From NCBI RefSeq assembly GCF_900110815.1, contig NZ_FOIT01000004.1, positions 156,079-209,326 of the forward strand: 53,248 bases of DNA, read 5' to 3'. A program made the position numbers and the translations under genes. Source of the DNA: Aliicoccus persicus (lineage in GTDB: Bacteria > Bacillota > Bacilli > Staphylococcales > Salinicoccaceae). Shown here one piece after another: positions 7,787 to 22,840 of the stretch. The notes under the pieces are model-generated. The model saw only the letters and a list, made by a program, of their open reading frames with translations. It did no database searches and was not told the DNA's origin. Numbering within the stretch: position 1 is the stretch's first letter; each line of letters starts with the position of its first letter.

Positions 7787-7999
7787 ATGAAAACAGAAAT
7801 TCATCCAACGTACAACACTGTAAAGGTGACTTGTTCTTGTGGTAACGAATTTGAAACAGGTTCAGTATTAGATAAAGATATCTCGGTAGAGCTTTGCAAC
7901 GAATGTCATCCATTCTACACTGGCCGTCAGAAGTTCGCATCTGCAGATGGACGTGTTGAGAAATTCAACAAAAAATTCGGTCTTAAATCAGACAACTAA
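7787..7999 (+). CDS. rpmE: 50S ribosomal protein L31, zinc-binding (type A)
   Basis: 70 aa. Four cysteines C16, C18, C37 and C40 form the zinc site of the C+ form. HPFYTGRQK and KFNKKFGL are family signatures. S. aureus carries at this locus the longer cysteine-free type B form, so the type here differs. In many Firmicutes a zinc-containing L31 is exchanged for the C- paralogue under zinc limitation. Strong AAAGGAGAG site and its own promoter and terminator. Confidence 0.95.
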   Translation: MKTEIHPTYNTVKVTCSCGNEFETGSVLDKDISVELCNECHPFYTGRQKFASADGRVEKFNKKFGLKSDN

Positions 8000-8016
8000 G
8001 TCAAATCGAAATATTC

Positions 8017-8051
8017 CAGGGCGCATCCATTTCATGGGTGTGCCCTGTTTT
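8017..8051 (+). terminator. Terminator after rpmE
   Basis: CAGGGCGCATCCAT pairs with ATGGGTGTGCCCTG, followed by TTTTT. Confidence 0.9.
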
Positions 8052-8079
8052 TATGTAAACGAAGAAAAAGAATGAATTG

Positions 8080-8088
8080 TGATATAAT
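8080..8088 (+). promoter_or_regulatory. Extended -10 promoter for the prfA operon
   Basis: TGATATAAT (TGn plus perfect TATAAT) lies 36 bp before prfA. No clear -35. Confidence 0.55.
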
Positions 8089-8123
8089 AATAGAGATATT
8101 TTAGAAGAAAAAAGGAGAACTAC

Positions 8124-9203
8124 ATGTTTGATAAACTAGAGATTATTGAAGAACGCTACGAGCAATTAAACGAGCTGTTAAGCGATCCGGATGTCGTCAG
8201 TGATCCAAACAAATTACGAGAATATTCTAAGGAGCAAAGTGACCTTCAAAAGACGGTCGATGTTTATCGGGAATATAAACAGCACAAAGAGACGATCGCT
8301 GAGTCAACAGAGATGCTTGGAGATACCGATGACAAAGAGATGATCATGATGCTCAAAGAAGAAATCTCGGACAGTGAGAAGAAAATTCCAGAGCTTGAAA
8401 AATCATTGAAAGTGTTGTTGATTCCGAAAGATCCAAACGATGATAAGAACGTAATTATGGAAATTCGTGGCGCTGCAGGAGGAGATGAAGCGCAAATTTT
8501 CGCGGGTGATTTATTCCGTATGTACTCACGATTCGCTGAAAACCAAGGGTGGAAAACTGAAATCGTTGAGTCGACGCAAAGTGAACACGGTGGATTTAAA
8601 GAAATCAGCTTTTTAATCGTCGGTCAAGGTGCATATTCGAAACTGAAATTTGAAAATGGCGCACACCGTGTGCAACGTGTACCTGAAACAGAATCACAAG
8701 GGCGCGTGCATACGTCAACAGCAACGGTTGCAGTATTGCCTGAAGTTGAAGATGTAGAGATCGAAATCCGTAATGAGGATTTAAAAATTGATACGTACCG
8801 TTCAAGTGGAGCGGGTGGACAGCACGTCAATACGACAGACTCTGCCGTGCGTATCACACACTTACCGACGGGCACTGTCGTGACATCTCAAGATGAGAAA
8901 TCACAGATAAAAAACCGTGAACGTGCGATGAAAGTCTTAAAAGCACGAGTCTATGATTTAAAACAACAAGAAGCACAAAAAGAATATGCGGACCAACGTA
9001 AGACAGCTGTCGGTACAGGTGACCGTTCAGAACGCATACGTACGTATAACTATCCACAGAGCCGTGTGACAGATCATAGAATTGGATTGACACTACAAAA
9101 ATTAGATCAAATCATTGAAGGAAAACTCGATGAAGTCATCGATGCATTAACAATTTCAGAACAGACAGAAAAACTTGAGGAATTAAACAATGCAAGTTTC
9201 TAA
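8124..9203 (+). CDS. prfA: Peptide chain release factor 1
   Basis: 359 aa. Ends translation at UAA and UAG. The GGQ motif that triggers peptide release is at 231-233 (SGAGGQHVN), and the codon-recognition region follows [23 protein letters not shown] follows AAGGAGAA. Its last 14 bases overlap prmC, which encodes the methylase that acts on the GGQ glutamine, so supply of enzyme and substrate is coupled. Confidence 0.97.
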   Translation: MFDKLEIIEERYEQLNELLSDPDVVSDPNKLREYSKEQSDLQKTVDVYREYKQHKETIAESTEMLGDTDDKEMIMMLKEEISDSEKKIPELEKSLKVLLIPKDPNDDKNVIMEIRGAAGGDEAQIFAGDLFRMYSRFAENQGWKTEIVESTQSEHGGFKEISFLIVGQGAYSKLKFENGAHRVQRVPETESQGRVHTSTATVAVLPEVEDVEIEIRNEDLKIDTYRSSGAGGQHVNTTDSAVRITHLPTGTVVTSQDEKSQIKNRERAMKVLKARVYDLKQQEAQKEYADQRKTAVGTGDRSERIRTYNYPQSRVTDHRIGLTLQKLDQIIEGKLDEVIDALTISEQTEKLEELNNASF

Positions 9204-10047
9204 ACAAGCTGCAATCTTTCAAGCGGAAAAACGATTGAAAGAAAGTGGCTTAGAACCGCGGGTCGCGACACTCGTGTTTCAAGATTTATTTAATGTGTAC
9301 CAGGTGGCATTTACACTCGCACTGAGTGAACCAATCAGTGAACGTGACCAAGCAAAATATGATGCAGCCATTGCGCGTGTATTGACAGGTGAACCGTATC
9401 AGTACGTCGTAGGGTTTGCACATTTCTACGATGCGAAGTTCACAGTGAATCCGAATGTGCTCATTCCACGCTTTGAAACAGAAGAGCTGGTTGACTTCAT
9501 CTTAAAGAGAGAATCGAATGAAAATCTTACGATTGCTGATATTGGCACAGGGACTGGCGCAATCGGTTTAACACTCGCGCAGCATGCGGATAATCACGTA
9601 TATATGACAGACAAGTTTGAAGCGGCCATTCAAGTCGCTAAGTCAAACGCATCGATGCTGAATGCCGATAAACAACAAAACGTGCATTTTTTAGTCGGGG
9701 ATATGTTCGAGCCGTTGATTGAGAACAACATCAAAGTCGACGTCCTCGTGTCCAATCCACCATATATCGCTGCGTATGAACGAGACGTCATGAGTGCAGA
9801 TACACTGTTTGAACCACAGACCGCACTATTTGCACCAGAAGAAGGATTGTATTTCTACAAACAGATGGTGGAACAATTAGAGCGTGTATTGAATCCGGGT
9901 GGCCGTGTTTATTTCGAAATCGGATATAAACAAGGTGACGTGCTAAAGAATTACATTCACGGATTACATCCAAATATAACTGTTGAAGTTATTAAAGATA
10001 TTAATCAAAATGATCGAATCATACACTTCACTTGGGAGGCGATGTGA
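9190..10047 (+). CDS. prmC: Release factor glutamine methyltransferase
   Basis: 285 aa. SAM-dependent N5-methylation of the GGQ glutamine in release factors. SAM loop [11 protein letters not shown] (117-127) and catalytic NPPY (189-192) are intact. GAGGAA lies upstream inside the prfA end. Overlaps both neighbours. Confidence 0.95.
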   Translation: MQVSKQAAIFQAEKRLKESGLEPRVATLVFQDLFNVYQVAFTLALSEPISERDQAKYDAAIARVLTGEPYQYVVGFAHFYDAKFTVNPNVLIPRFETEELVDFILKRESNENLTIADIGTGTGAIGLTLAQHADNHVYMTDKFEAAIQVAKSNASMLNADKQQNVHFLVGDMFEPLIENNIKVDVLVSNPPYIAAYERDVMSADTLFEPQTALFAPEEGLYFYKQMVEQLERVLNPGGRVYFEIGYKQGDVLKNYIHGLHPNITVEVIKDINQNDRIIHFTWEAM

Positions 10048-11057
10048 CGGTGCTAAAGGTCTGGAATATTCATGAATCAGAACTGAATACTGATCAAGTG
10101 TTACAGTCACTTAATCAAATTGCACAAGCGCTCAAGTCGGGTGAAGTAATTGGCATGCCGACAGAAACGGTTTACGGATTAGCAGCAGATGCAACGAATG
10201 ATGAAGCGATTCAGAAAGTGTTCCAAGCAAAGGGAAGACCTGGCGACAATCCGCTGATCATTCATATATATGATATCTCTCAACTCGATGCCTTCGTTAC
10301 TCAAATCGATAAAAAAGCACAACGATTAATGGATGCGTTTTGGCCAGGGCCAATCTCATTTATTTTACCGCTTAAACCAGATTTTTTATCTGAACATGCT
10401 ACAGTCGGTCTCAACACAGTCGCCGTGCGCATGCCAAAGCATCCGGTTGCACGCGCAGTGTTACAACATGCAGATGTACCGATTGCGGCACCGAGTGCGA
10501 ACACGAGTGGGCGACCGTCGCCGACGCGTGCTGCGCATGTTTCACATGATTTGGGAGATACTATATACGGTGTTATCGAAAGTGAAATATCTGAGTTTGG
10601 GCTTGAGAGTACGGTGCTCGATTGTACATCGATTCCGTTTCGCATTTTAAGACCGGGTGCGATTTCTCATAAACAAATAGAAACGGTATTAAACGAATCC
10701 ATTCAAATCGACGATACACATTCAGATAAACCAGTCTCTCCTGGCATGAAGTATCAGCATTATGCGCCACACCAACAGGTCAGCGTTATTCGAGATTGGG
10801 AAACGATAGAATTACCAAAGGATGTCGGTGTTATTGCGCCTGCAACTGTGAAACAATACATACGTGAAGATGTGTATTTTATCGCTTTATGTGAAGATGA
10901 GTTCGCGTATCAAGAAGCTGGACAAAACTTATACCATGCACTGCGTGAAATGGATAACTCAACTGTCAATGAGATTTATATACATGGTTTTAACGAAAAT
11001 GATGATACCGCAGCACTGAATAACAGAATTTTTAGAGCTGCTGGCATCAAGTCGTAG
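10044..11057 (+). CDS. ywlC: Threonylcarbamoyl-AMP synthase (Sua5/YwlC)
   Basis: 337 aa two-domain Sua5 form. Makes threonylcarbamoyl-AMP for the t6A modification of tRNAs reading ANN codons. Seen: PTETVYGLA, the AKGRPGDNPLIIHI nucleotide-binding stretch, SANTSGRPSPT and the C-terminal Sua5 domain after SPGMKYQHYAP. The start is placed at GTG 10044, four bases after GGGAGG and overlapping the prmC stop; GTG 10050 is an equal alternative. The in-frame TTG at 10032 overlaps the ribosome binding site and is unlikely. Confidence 0.92.
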   Translation: MTVLKVWNIHESELNTDQVLQSLNQIAQALKSGEVIGMPTETVYGLAADATNDEAIQKVFQAKGRPGDNPLIIHIYDISQLDAFVTQIDKKAQRLMDAFWPGPISFILPLKPDFLSEHATVGLNTVAVRMPKHPVARAVLQHADVPIAAPSANTSGRPSPTRAAHVSHDLGDTIYGVIESEISEFGLESTVLDCTSIPFRILRPGAISHKQIETVLNESIQIDDTHSDKPVSPGMKYQHYAPHQQVSVIRDWETIELPKDVGVIAPATVKQYIREDVYFIALCEDEFAYQEAGQNLYHALREMDNSTVNEIYIHGFNENDDTAALNNRIFRAAGIKS

Positions 11058-11066
11058 AGGGATAAT

Positions 11067-11468
11067 ATGAAAATAATATTTGTCTGCACAGGGAATACAT
11101 GTCGCTCACCGCTTGCAGAAAGCTACGCGAAGACGATTCACTCGAATAAGAATTTTGAATCGCGCGGTATCATGGTGACCAGCGATGAAATCAGTCGTGA
11201 ATCTCTCAGAATCATTGAGAGTGAAAGTTTAGCTCAACCAACAGAGCCAAAACAGCTGAACGCAAATGATATAGAAGATAGCTTATTGCTAACAATGACG
11301 AACGGTCACAAGGCGCATATTGAGCAAATGTATCCAGACGCAAATGTGAAATTGCTGAGCGAGCATACATATGGCACATTAAATGATGTCATGGACCCAT
11401 TTGGTGGTAATAGTCATATATATGATGAAGTGTTCAAAGAGCTAAAGGACTATATTGATCGATTATAG
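11067..11468 (+). CDS. ywlE: Protein-arginine phosphatase (YwlE family)
   Basis: 133 aa low-molecular-weight phosphatase. P-loop CTGNTCRS with nucleophile C7, R13 and the general acid D110 (MDPFGG). T11 in the loop is the residue that separates arginine phosphatases of the YwlE type from tyrosine phosphatases. It would reverse McsB arginine phosphorylation linked to ClpCP and CtsR. GAGGGAT precedes the ATG. Confidence 0.88.
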   Translation: MKIIFVCTGNTCRSPLAESYAKTIHSNKNFESRGIMVTSDEISRESLRIIESESLAQPTEPKQLNANDIEDSLLLTMTNGHKAHIEQMYPDANVKLLSEHTYGTLNDVMDPFGGNSHIYDEVFKELKDYIDRL

Positions 11469-11482
11469 AAAGGATGAATTTA

Positions 11483-11911
11483 ATGAAAGTCGCAATTGCA
11501 AGTGATCACGGTGGGTATAACTTAAAGCGAGAGGTCGTACGTTATTTAGAAGATAAAGGGATTGACTACGAAGATTTTGGCACAGACTCTAGCGATTCCG
11601 TTGATTATCCAGACTTTGCGAGACCTTTATCTGAAAAGGTGAAAAATGGTGAGTTTGACCGTGGTATTTTAATTTGTGGTACGGGTATCGGTATGTCGAT
11701 TGCAGCGAACAGAATTTCAGGAGTCAGATGTGCACTCGTACATGATACGTTTTCAGCGAAAGCGACGAGAGAACATAACAACTCAAATGTTCTAGCGATG
11801 GGCGAGCGTGTCATTGGTGTTGGATTAGCACTCGAAATCGTGGATGTATGGTTAAATACAGAATTTGAAGGTGGTAGACATGAACGAAGAGTTAACAAAA
11901 TTGAAGGATGA
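11483..11911 (+). CDS. rpiB: Ribose-5-phosphate isomerase B
   Basis: 142 aa. Interconverts ribose-5-phosphate and ribulose-5-phosphate. ASDHGGYNLK, catalytic C65 in LICGTGIGMSIAANR, and the H-D-T segment are present. The start is ATG 11483 because AAAGGATG, which includes an earlier in-frame ATG at 11474, serves as the ribosome binding site. Overlaps ywlG by 32 bases. Confidence 0.92.
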   Translation: MKVAIASDHGGYNLKREVVRYLEDKGIDYEDFGTDSSDSVDYPDFARPLSEKVKNGEFDRGILICGTGIGMSIAANRISGVRCALVHDTFSAKATREHNNSNVLAMGERVIGVGLALEIVDVWLNTEFEGGRHERRVNKIEG

Positions 11912-12428
11912 TTTAACTGCGATTACAGACGAGCTTGAAGCAGATGGTTTTTTTGAGGAGAAACAACTGGTAATCGGATGTTCGACTTCAGAAGTGATGG
12001 GTAAGCGCATCGGTTCTGACTCATCTAAAGAAGTCGCTGAAATCATCTATAAACACTTTGAAGCATTGCGTGAAAAGTATAATTTTCATTTAATTTTTCA
12101 AGGGTGCGAGCATATTAACTGTGCGCTCACGATGAGTAAACAAACAGCGGAACAATTCGGCTATGAAATCGTCTCAGTAGTCCCACATCGCGAGGCGGGA
12201 GGTAGTTTAAGTGAGTATGCGTATAAGCACTTAGAAGACCCAGTCGTTGTCGAGGCGGTTTCTGCAGATATAGGCATAGATATCGGTCAGACTTTAATCG
12301 GTATGCATATCAAAGCTGTCGTCGTTCCAAAGCGCACAAAAATGACTACAATTGGTCATGCAAATGTTACAATTGCTACGAGACGACCGAAGTTAATCGG
12401 TGGCGTCCGAGCTAAATATAATTCATAA
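11880..12428 (+). CDS. ywlG: YwlG family protein (DUF436, TIGR01440-like)
   Basis: 182 aa. Conserved in Firmicutes between rpiB and glyA; function unknown. Conserved stretches include GCSTSEVMGKRIG, QGCEHINCAL and VPHREAGGSLSEYAY. The start is ATG 11880, preceded by AAGGTGGT; the TTG at 11865 is upstream of that site. Position just before glyA is conserved in Bacillus and Staphylococcus. Confidence 0.88.
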   Translation: MNEELTKLKDDLTAITDELEADGFFEEKQLVIGCSTSEVMGKRIGSDSSKEVAEIIYKHFEALREKYNFHLIFQGCEHINCALTMSKQTAEQFGYEIVSVVPHREAGGSLSEYAYKHLEDPVVVEAVSADIGIDIGQTLIGMHIKAVVVPKRTKMTTIGHANVTIATRRPKLIGGVRAKYNS

Positions 12429-12446
12429 ATCTAAGGAGTGAACTCA

Positions 12447-13685
12447 ATGTCGTACATTGAAAAGCAAGACACCGCATTATTTGATGCTATGGAAAAGGAA
12501 TTCCAACGTCAAAATAACAACATTGAATTGATTGCATCTGAAAACTTCGTATCACGTGCAGTGATGGAAGCGCAAGGTTCAACGTTAACGAACAAATATG
12601 CAGAAGGCTATCCAAACAAGCGCTATTATGGCGGTTGTGAATTCGTTGATATCGCCGAAGATCTCGCGCGTGACCGTGCGAAAGAACTTTTTGGTGCAGA
12701 ACATGCAAACGTACAGCCACACTCTGGTTCACAAGCAAACATGGCCGTATACTTCACAATTCTTAAAGCGGGCGATACGGTACTGGGCATGAACTTAAGT
12801 CATGGTGGTCACTTAACACATGGATCGCCTGTTAACTTCAGTGGAAAGATGTACAACTTTGTTGAGTATGGCGTTGATAAGGACAATGAAAAAATTAACT
12901 ATGATGAGTTACAGCGTTTAGCTGAGGAGCACAAACCTAAATTAATCATTGCAGGTGGTAGTGCATATGCAGGCACGCTCGATTTCAAACGATTTAGAGA
13001 AATTGCTGATAGTGTCGATGCATACTTAATGGTCGATATGGCACATATCGCAGGTTTAGTTGCTGCAGGTGTTCATCCAAACCCTGTACCACATGCGCAC
13101 TTTGTGACGTCAACGACACACAAAACGTTGCGGGGACCACGCGGTGGTTTAATTTTAACGACAGAAGAGTTCGCTAAAAAAATCGATAAAACAATCTTCC
13201 CTGGCATCCAAGGTGGACCATTAATGCACGTAATTGCTGCAAAAGCAGTTGCATTTGGTGAGGCATTGACGCCAGAATTTAATGAATATCAACAGCGCGT
13301 GCTAGATAATGCAAAAGCGTTAGCCAACAGCTTAAAAGAAAAAGGGATTCGCATCGTCGGTGACGGTACAGACAACCACCTTGTACTTGTTGATGTGAAG
13401 AGCATTGGTTTAACAGGAAAAGTGGCAGAAGAAGCATTGGATGAAATCGGAATTACTTGTAACAAAAACACAATTCCATTTGATGAAGAGTCACCATTTG
13501 TTACTTCAGGTATCCGCTTAGGTACACCTGCAATGACAACGCGTGGATTTACAACGGAAGATATGACTAGAGTTGGAGAATTAATCGCTGAAGTATTGAC
13601 AAGTGTTAAAGAAGAAAAAGACTTCTCACATGTTAAAGATGAAGTACTTGCTTTAACATCAAAGTATCCGTTATATCAAGATTAA
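12447..13685 (+). CDS. glyA: Serine hydroxymethyltransferase
   Basis: 412 aa PLP enzyme. Converts serine and tetrahydrofolate to glycine and 5,10-methylene-THF, the main one-carbon source. PLP lysine K226 in [25 protein letters not shown] holds the cofactor aspartate. ATG 12447 follows AAGGAG; the GTG at 12438 overlaps it and is rejected. Confidence 0.97.
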   Translation: MSYIEKQDTALFDAMEKEFQRQNNNIELIASENFVSRAVMEAQGSTLTNKYAEGYPNKRYYGGCEFVDIAEDLARDRAKELFGAEHANVQPHSGSQANMAVYFTILKAGDTVLGMNLSHGGHLTHGSPVNFSGKMYNFVEYGVDKDNEKINYDELQRLAEEHKPKLIIAGGSAYAGTLDFKRFREIADSVDAYLMVDMAHIAGLVAAGVHPNPVPHAHFVTSTTHKTLRGPRGGLILTTEEFAKKIDKTIFPGIQGGPLMHVIAAKAVAFGEALTPEFNEYQQRVLDNAKALANSLKEKGIRIVGDGTDNHLVLVDVKSIGLTGKVAEEALDEIGITCNKNTIPFDEESPFVTSGIRLGTPAMTTRGFTTEDMTRVGELIAEVLTSVKEEKDFSHVKDEVLALTSKYPLYQD

Positions 13686-13717
13686 TTCAAATGAACTGTT
13701 CCGAAGGGAGAGATAAT

Positions 13718-14347
13718 ATGCCAAAAGTACACGTGATGGATCACCCTTTGATCCAGCATAAAATGAGTTACATCAGAGATAAAGAAACATCAACAAAAGT
13801 GTTCCGTGAACTCGTGGATGAAGTCGGTGCGCTAATGGCCTATGAAGTGACGCGCGAATTAGAACTTGAAGACGTCGAAGTCGAAACGCCGATTACGAAG
13901 ATGACAGCAAAACGCCTAAGTGGTAAAAAGATTGCTATTGTACCTATATTACGTGCGGGACTAGGGATGCAAGAAGGTATGCTACGTTTGATCCCATCTG
14001 CACGTGTTGGGCATGTTGGACTATACAGAGATCCAGTAACGCTTGAAGCGATTGAATATTATGCGAAGTTCCCTGGTGATATCGAAGAGCGAGATATCTT
14101 CGTCATTGACCCGATGTTAGCAACGGGTGCTTCAGCAGTAGAAGCAATCAAAGCGATCAAAAAGCGTGGAGCTAAAAAGATTAGTTTCCTTTGTTTAATT
14201 GCAGCACCAGAAGGTGTCGAAGTATTAAAAGAAGCGCATCCGGATGTAAATATTTATATTGCAGCACTTGATGAAAAATTAAATGATAAGAGTTACATCG
14301 TGCCTGGTTTAGGTGATGCAGGCGATAGATTATTTGGTACAAAGTAG
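13718..14347 (+). CDS. upp: Uracil phosphoribosyltransferase
   Basis: 209 aa. Salvages uracil to UMP using PRPP. PRPP loop [10 protein letters not shown] (131-140) and uracil site [12 protein letters not shown] are intact. Start ATG 13718 follows AAGGGAGAG; an upstream ATG at 13691 lacks a ribosome binding site. Sits between glyA and mnaA as in staphylococci. Confidence 0.97.
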   Translation: MPKVHVMDHPLIQHKMSYIRDKETSTKVFRELVDEVGALMAYEVTRELELEDVEVETPITKMTAKRLSGKKIAIVPILRAGLGMQEGMLRLIPSARVGHVGLYRDPVTLEAIEYYAKFPGDIEERDIFVIDPMLATGASAVEAIKAIKKRGAKKISFLCLIAAPEGVEVLKEAHPDVNIYIAALDEKLNDKSYIVPGLGDAGDRLFGTK

Positions 14348-14359
14348 GAGGAAATAGTT

Positions 14360-15496
14360 GTGAAAAAAATAATGACGATTTTCGGCACGCGCCCAGAAGC
14401 AATTAAAATGGCGCCGCTTGTCTTAGCTTTAGAACAAGACCCTGAATTAGAGCCCATCGTAGTCGTTACAGCACAGCACCGTGAGATGCTTGATCAGGTA
14501 CTCGAAATTTTTAAAGTGACTCCTGACTACGATTTAAATATTATGAAACAAGGTCAAACGCTCGCTGAAGTGACAGCGCGAGTCGTGATGGGTCTTGATG
14601 GTGTGATTAAAGAAGCAAAACCCGATATGATCTTGGTTCATGGTGATACGTCAACAACGTTCGCAGCGTCTGTTGCAGCATTTTACAACGAAGTGGATAT
14701 CGGTCATGTCGAAGCTGGATTAAGAACAAATAACAAGTATTCACCTTATCCAGAAGAGATGAACCGTCAGATGACAGGTGTACTCGCTGACTTACATTTT
14801 TCGCCGACTGAAACGTCTCGTCAAAACTTGCTGATAGAAAATAAGCCGGCAGATAAAATCGTTGTCACTGGTAACACTGCGATTGATGCGCTCAACACAA
14901 CGGTGGATGAAACGTATCACAGTGAAATCATTGAGAGACATAAAGACAACAAAGTGATCTTACTTACAGCACATCGTCGTGAAAACATTGGCCAGCCGAT
15001 GGAAAATATTTTCAGTGCAGTGCGAGATATTGTCGATGAATTTGAAGATGTGACGGTTGTTTATCCGATGCACAAAAACCCGAAAGTACGTGAGATTGCA
15101 GGCAAGCATTTGAGTGATCATCCACGTATTGAATTGATTGAACCGTTAGATGTGTTTGATTTCCATAACTTTGCAGCGCGCAGTCATATTATTCTTTCTG
15201 ACTCTGGTGGTGTCCAAGAGGAAGCACCATCGCTTGGGAAACCAGTTGTTGTACTCAGAGATACGACGGAGCGTCCAGAAGGTGTTGAAGCGGGCACATT
15301 AAAGCTCGCAGGTGTTGAAAAAGAAAACATCTATAACCTAACAAAAGAATTGCTGACGGATGATGAAATGTATAACACGATGTCAAAAGCTTCGAATCCT
15401 TATGGTGACGGCTTAGCATCGAAGAGAATTTGTGAAAATATTAAATATTATTACGGATTAATCGAGGAATTACCAGCAAGCTTTGAGATTAACTAA
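14360..15496 (+). CDS. mnaA: UDP-N-acetylglucosamine 2-epimerase (non-hydrolysing)
   Basis: 378 aa. Makes UDP-ManNAc for the linkage unit of wall teichoic acid. Seen: FGTRPEAIKMAP, VHGDTSTTFA, GHVEAGLRT, TAHRRENIG, SDSGGVQEEAPSLGKPV. GTG start after GTAGGAGG. Last gene before the atp operon, as in S. aureus. Ends with a large hairpin. Confidence 0.95.
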   Translation: MKKIMTIFGTRPEAIKMAPLVLALEQDPELEPIVVVTAQHREMLDQVLEIFKVTPDYDLNIMKQGQTLAEVTARVVMGLDGVIKEAKPDMILVHGDTSTTFAASVAAFYNEVDIGHVEAGLRTNNKYSPYPEEMNRQMTGVLADLHFSPTETSRQNLLIENKPADKIVVTGNTAIDALNTTVDETYHSEIIERHKDNKVILLTAHRRENIGQPMENIFSAVRDIVDEFEDVTVVYPMHKNPKVREIAGKHLSDHPRIELIEPLDVFDFHNFAARSHIILSDSGGVQEEAPSLGKPVVVLRDTTERPEGVEAGTLKLAGVEKENIYNLTKELLTDDEMYNTMSKASNPYGDGLASKRICENIKYYYGLIEELPASFEIN

Positions 15497-15504
15497 TTAA
15501 TTAT

Positions 15505-15560
15505 GTCAAAATTGTGGAGGATGCCAGTAAATTTAATTTATTGCCTCCATTTTATTGACA
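15505..15560 (+). terminator. Hairpin after mnaA
   Basis: TGGAGG/CCTCCA core arms extended by GTCAAAAT and ATTTTATTGAC. The right arm ends in the TTGACA of the atp promoter, so the two signals overlap. Confidence 0.5.
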
Positions 15561-15583
15561 TGAAAAATGGACTCCTATATCAT
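15555..15583 (+). promoter_or_regulatory. atp operon promoter
   Basis: Perfect TTGACA (15555-15560), 17-bp spacer, TATCAT (15578-15583). About 60 bp upstream of atpI. Confidence 0.8.
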
Positions 15584-15644
15584 TACAAGAGGAGTGTAAA
15601 GGTGCATCACACTCATTAAATTTTGATGGGAGACCATAGATGAA

Positions 15645-16746
<1,102 letters not shown>

Positions 16747-16778
16747 TATAAAATAAAAAATTACTTAATTTATCTTAG

Positions 16779-17009
<231 letters not shown>

Positions 17010-17024
17010 CTAACTCTTTAATGA

Positions 17025-17050
17025 TGGCGAGCTCTTGAGGGAACTCGCCA
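17025..17050 (+). terminator. Intra-operon hairpin between atpE and atpF
   Basis: TGGCGAG (17025-17031) pairs with CTCGCCA (17044-17050). The following sequence is only moderately T-rich. It probably stabilises or partly attenuates mRNA so that atpE is expressed above the distal genes. Confidence 0.5.
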
Positions 17051-17107
17051 GTTTATTATGTTTAATACGTCAATGAGTGAAAACCCGCGAAAGGAGAGAG
17101 TACATAA

Positions 17108-17623
17108 GTGGAACTGTTTATACTTGGTGCTGCGGATTCAATGGTCGTTGCAGTTGGTAGTTCATTAGTTCAGCTTGCTGGTTTCTTAGTGCTATTAGCC
17201 TTATTAGGTAAATTTGCATGGGGACCAATCAAAAAGGTGATGGACGAGCGTGAACAACTAATCAACTCAGAAATTGATGACGCTGAAGCGCGCAGTAAAG
17301 AAGCGAAACGCCTTAAAGAAGAAAACGATAGAATTCTTAAAGAAACACAAGCAGATATCTCTAGTATGATGGAGAACGCTAAACTTCAAGCGAAGAAAGA
17401 ACAAGAATCAATTATCAGTGATGCAAATCAAAGAGCGAATCAACTTATTCAAGATGCGAAATCAGATATTGATAGAGAAAAACAAAATGCAATTCAAGAA
17501 ATCAACGCTCAAGTTTCAGAGATTTCTGTACTAATCGCTGAGAAGATGATTAGAAAAGAAATCAACGCGGATGATCAAAAAGCATTGATTGAAGAGTACT
17601 TAAAGGAAGCGGGGAGTAAATAA
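17108..17623 (+). CDS. atpF: ATP synthase subunit b
   Basis: 171 aa. N-terminal membrane helix (about 10-38), then a long charged coiled coil forming the peripheral stalk. GTG start after AAAGGAGAG. The stop overlaps the atpH ATG by one base (TAATG). Confidence 0.96.
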   Translation: MELFILGAADSMVVAVGSSLVQLAGFLVLLALLGKFAWGPIKKVMDEREQLINSEIDDAEARSKEAKRLKEENDRILKETQADISSMMENAKLQAKKEQESIISDANQRANQLIQDAKSDIDREKQNAIQEINAQVSEISVLIAEKMIRKEINADDQKALIEEYLKEAGSK

Positions 17624-18165
17624 TGGCAAGTAGTGTTCAGAATTACTCTCAGTCGCTAATCAGTGTCCTCGATGATGAAAAAACAATCAAGAAAGTTAAG
17701 AAACAACTGGATACGATTGTTAAGTCACTGAGCGACAATGAATCATTTTATGATCTGATGTCTAACCCTAGGCTTAAGCAGAGCGATAGACATACAATTA
17801 TTAAAAATGTATTTGGCGATGTGCAACCGGAACTATTAAATACAATGTTATTGCTATCTGACCGTGGAAAATTCAACCAACTTCCAGGAATTCACCATGC
17901 TTATGTTGCTGAATATAATAAGATGCATAAGCAAGATGAAGTGACGATTGAGTCAGCATATGAACTCAGCGAAGAAGAATTAAATCAAATCGGTCAAAGA
18001 TTTTTAGATGAAACAGGTTTAGAGCGTTTGATTATAGACAACAAAGTCAATGAAGATTTAATAGGTGGATTTAAAGCGTTTATCGGTACGAAAGTATACG
18101 ATACTTCAATCCAAACACAGTTAAATGATTTAAAACAACGATTTAAAGTTCGTACTAATAGCTAG
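17623..18165 (+). CDS. atpH: ATP synthase subunit delta
   Basis: 180 aa. Connects the b stalk to the top of F1. N-terminal helical bundle with YSQSL and the C-terminal GGFKAFIGTKVYDTSI signature. Translationally coupled to atpF. Confidence 0.96.
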   Translation: MASSVQNYSQSLISVLDDEKTIKKVKKQLDTIVKSLSDNESFYDLMSNPRLKQSDRHTIIKNVFGDVQPELLNTMLLLSDRGKFNQLPGIHHAYVAEYNKMHKQDEVTIESAYELSEEELNQIGQRFLDETGLERLIIDNKVNEDLIGGFKAFIGTKVYDTSIQTQLNDLKQRFKVRTNS

Positions 18166-18177
18166 TTTAAGGAGTGA

Positions 18178-19698
<1,521 letters not shown>

Positions 19699-19708
19699 TA
19701 CAAATTAA

Positions 19709-20602
<894 letters not shown>

Positions 20603-20628
20603 TGAATTTAAACGAGGAGGAAAAGTGA

Positions 20629-22041
<1,413 letters not shown>

Positions 22042-22059
22042 AATACGGGAGGTTAGGAA

Positions 22060-22467
22060 ATGAATACAATTGCATTAGACATTGTAACGCCTAATGGTAC
22101 CGTATTTCACGATGATGAATGTGAAATTGTTGTGGTAAATTCTGTTCAAGGTGAACTTGGAATTATGGCAGGACATGTCCCTGTCGTTGCAGCGTTAAAA
22201 ATCGGCGTATTACGTGCGAAAATTAATGGTGTAACAGAAATGTTCGCTGTGACGGATGGATTCTGTGAAATCCGACCGAACAAAGTAACGGCCTTCGTTC
22301 AAGCAGCAGAGTTTGCTAAAGATATCGATACTGAGCGTGCAATGGAAGCACGTGATCGTGCTGAAGCTTTACTTCAAAAGCTTCAAGATGAACGTGTGGA
22401 TGATTTTGAAGCACGTACTGCATTACTACGTGCGACTAACCGACTCAACGTCGCAAAAGGCAAATAA
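22060..22467 (+). CDS. atpC: ATP synthase subunit epsilon
   Basis: 135 aa. N-terminal beta sandwich (VVNSVQGELGIMAGHVPVVA) and a C-terminal helical hairpin that inhibits F1. GGAGGTTAGG precedes the ATG. Last gene of the operon before a strong terminator. Confidence 0.97.
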   Translation: MNTIALDIVTPNGTVFHDDECEIVVVNSVQGELGIMAGHVPVVAALKIGVLRAKINGVTEMFAVTDGFCEIRPNKVTAFVQAAEFAKDIDTERAMEARDRAEALLQKLQDERVDDFEARTALLRATNRLNVAKGK

Positions 22468-22474
22468 TTGATAC

Positions 22475-22506
22475 AATCGACCCTTTGAATCAAGGGTCGA
22501 TTTTTT
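22475..22506 (+). terminator. Terminator of the atp operon
   Basis: AATCGACCCTT pairs with AAGGGTCGATT, followed by a T6 run. Confidence 0.93.
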
Positions 22507-22529
22507 ATTTAAGGAGTGATTAATTAAAA

Positions 22530-22763
22530 ATGTTAGGATTTAGTGAACTCGCACTCATGCAGTTAGTTTTACACATCGCTTGTGTTATACTTGCGTTCTG
22601 GTTACTTCAATCAATTAGAATTGAAGGTATTTTCAGAAAAGGTGAGATTGGAAAGTACAGATTGTTATTGATCTTGTTTGCTATCGTACTCGGTAGTTTA
22701 ACTAGCAATTACATCATGGATTTTTTCAGACTCGTACAAGAAGCATCGTTAATGTTTAATTAA
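22530..22763 (+). CDS. DUF1146 family membrane protein (YwzB-like)
   Basis: 77 aa with two hydrophobic helices (about 8-26 and 44-60). Conserved directly between atpC and murA1 in Staphylococcaceae and Bacillaceae. Function unknown. AAGGAGTG lies 13 bases before the ATG, a rather long distance. Confidence 0.85.
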   Translation: MLGFSELALMQLVLHIACVILAFWLLQSIRIEGIFRKGEIGKYRLLLILFAIVLGSLTSNYIMDFFRLVQEASLMFN

Positions 22764-22775
22764 CGAAATTACAAC

Positions 22776-22805
22776 TATACATGTTATTATTGTATAGTGT
22801 ATGAT
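22776..22805 (+). promoter_or_regulatory. Candidate murA1 promoter
   Basis: TATACA (22776-22781), 18 bp, TATGAT (22800-22805). A CTATACA/TGTATAG inverted repeat lies between them. Confidence 0.4.
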
Positions 22806-22840
22806 ATAAAGAGATGTGAAAAACTCAGGAGTGATTGTTA

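Noticed and set aside
10032-10043. TTG start for ywlC at 10032
   Set aside because: The codon lies within the GGGAGG ribosome binding site; GTG 10044 or 10050 fits better.
12429-12446. Riboswitch before glyA
   Set aside because: The gap between ywlG and glyA is under 20 bases and holds only the ribosome binding site.
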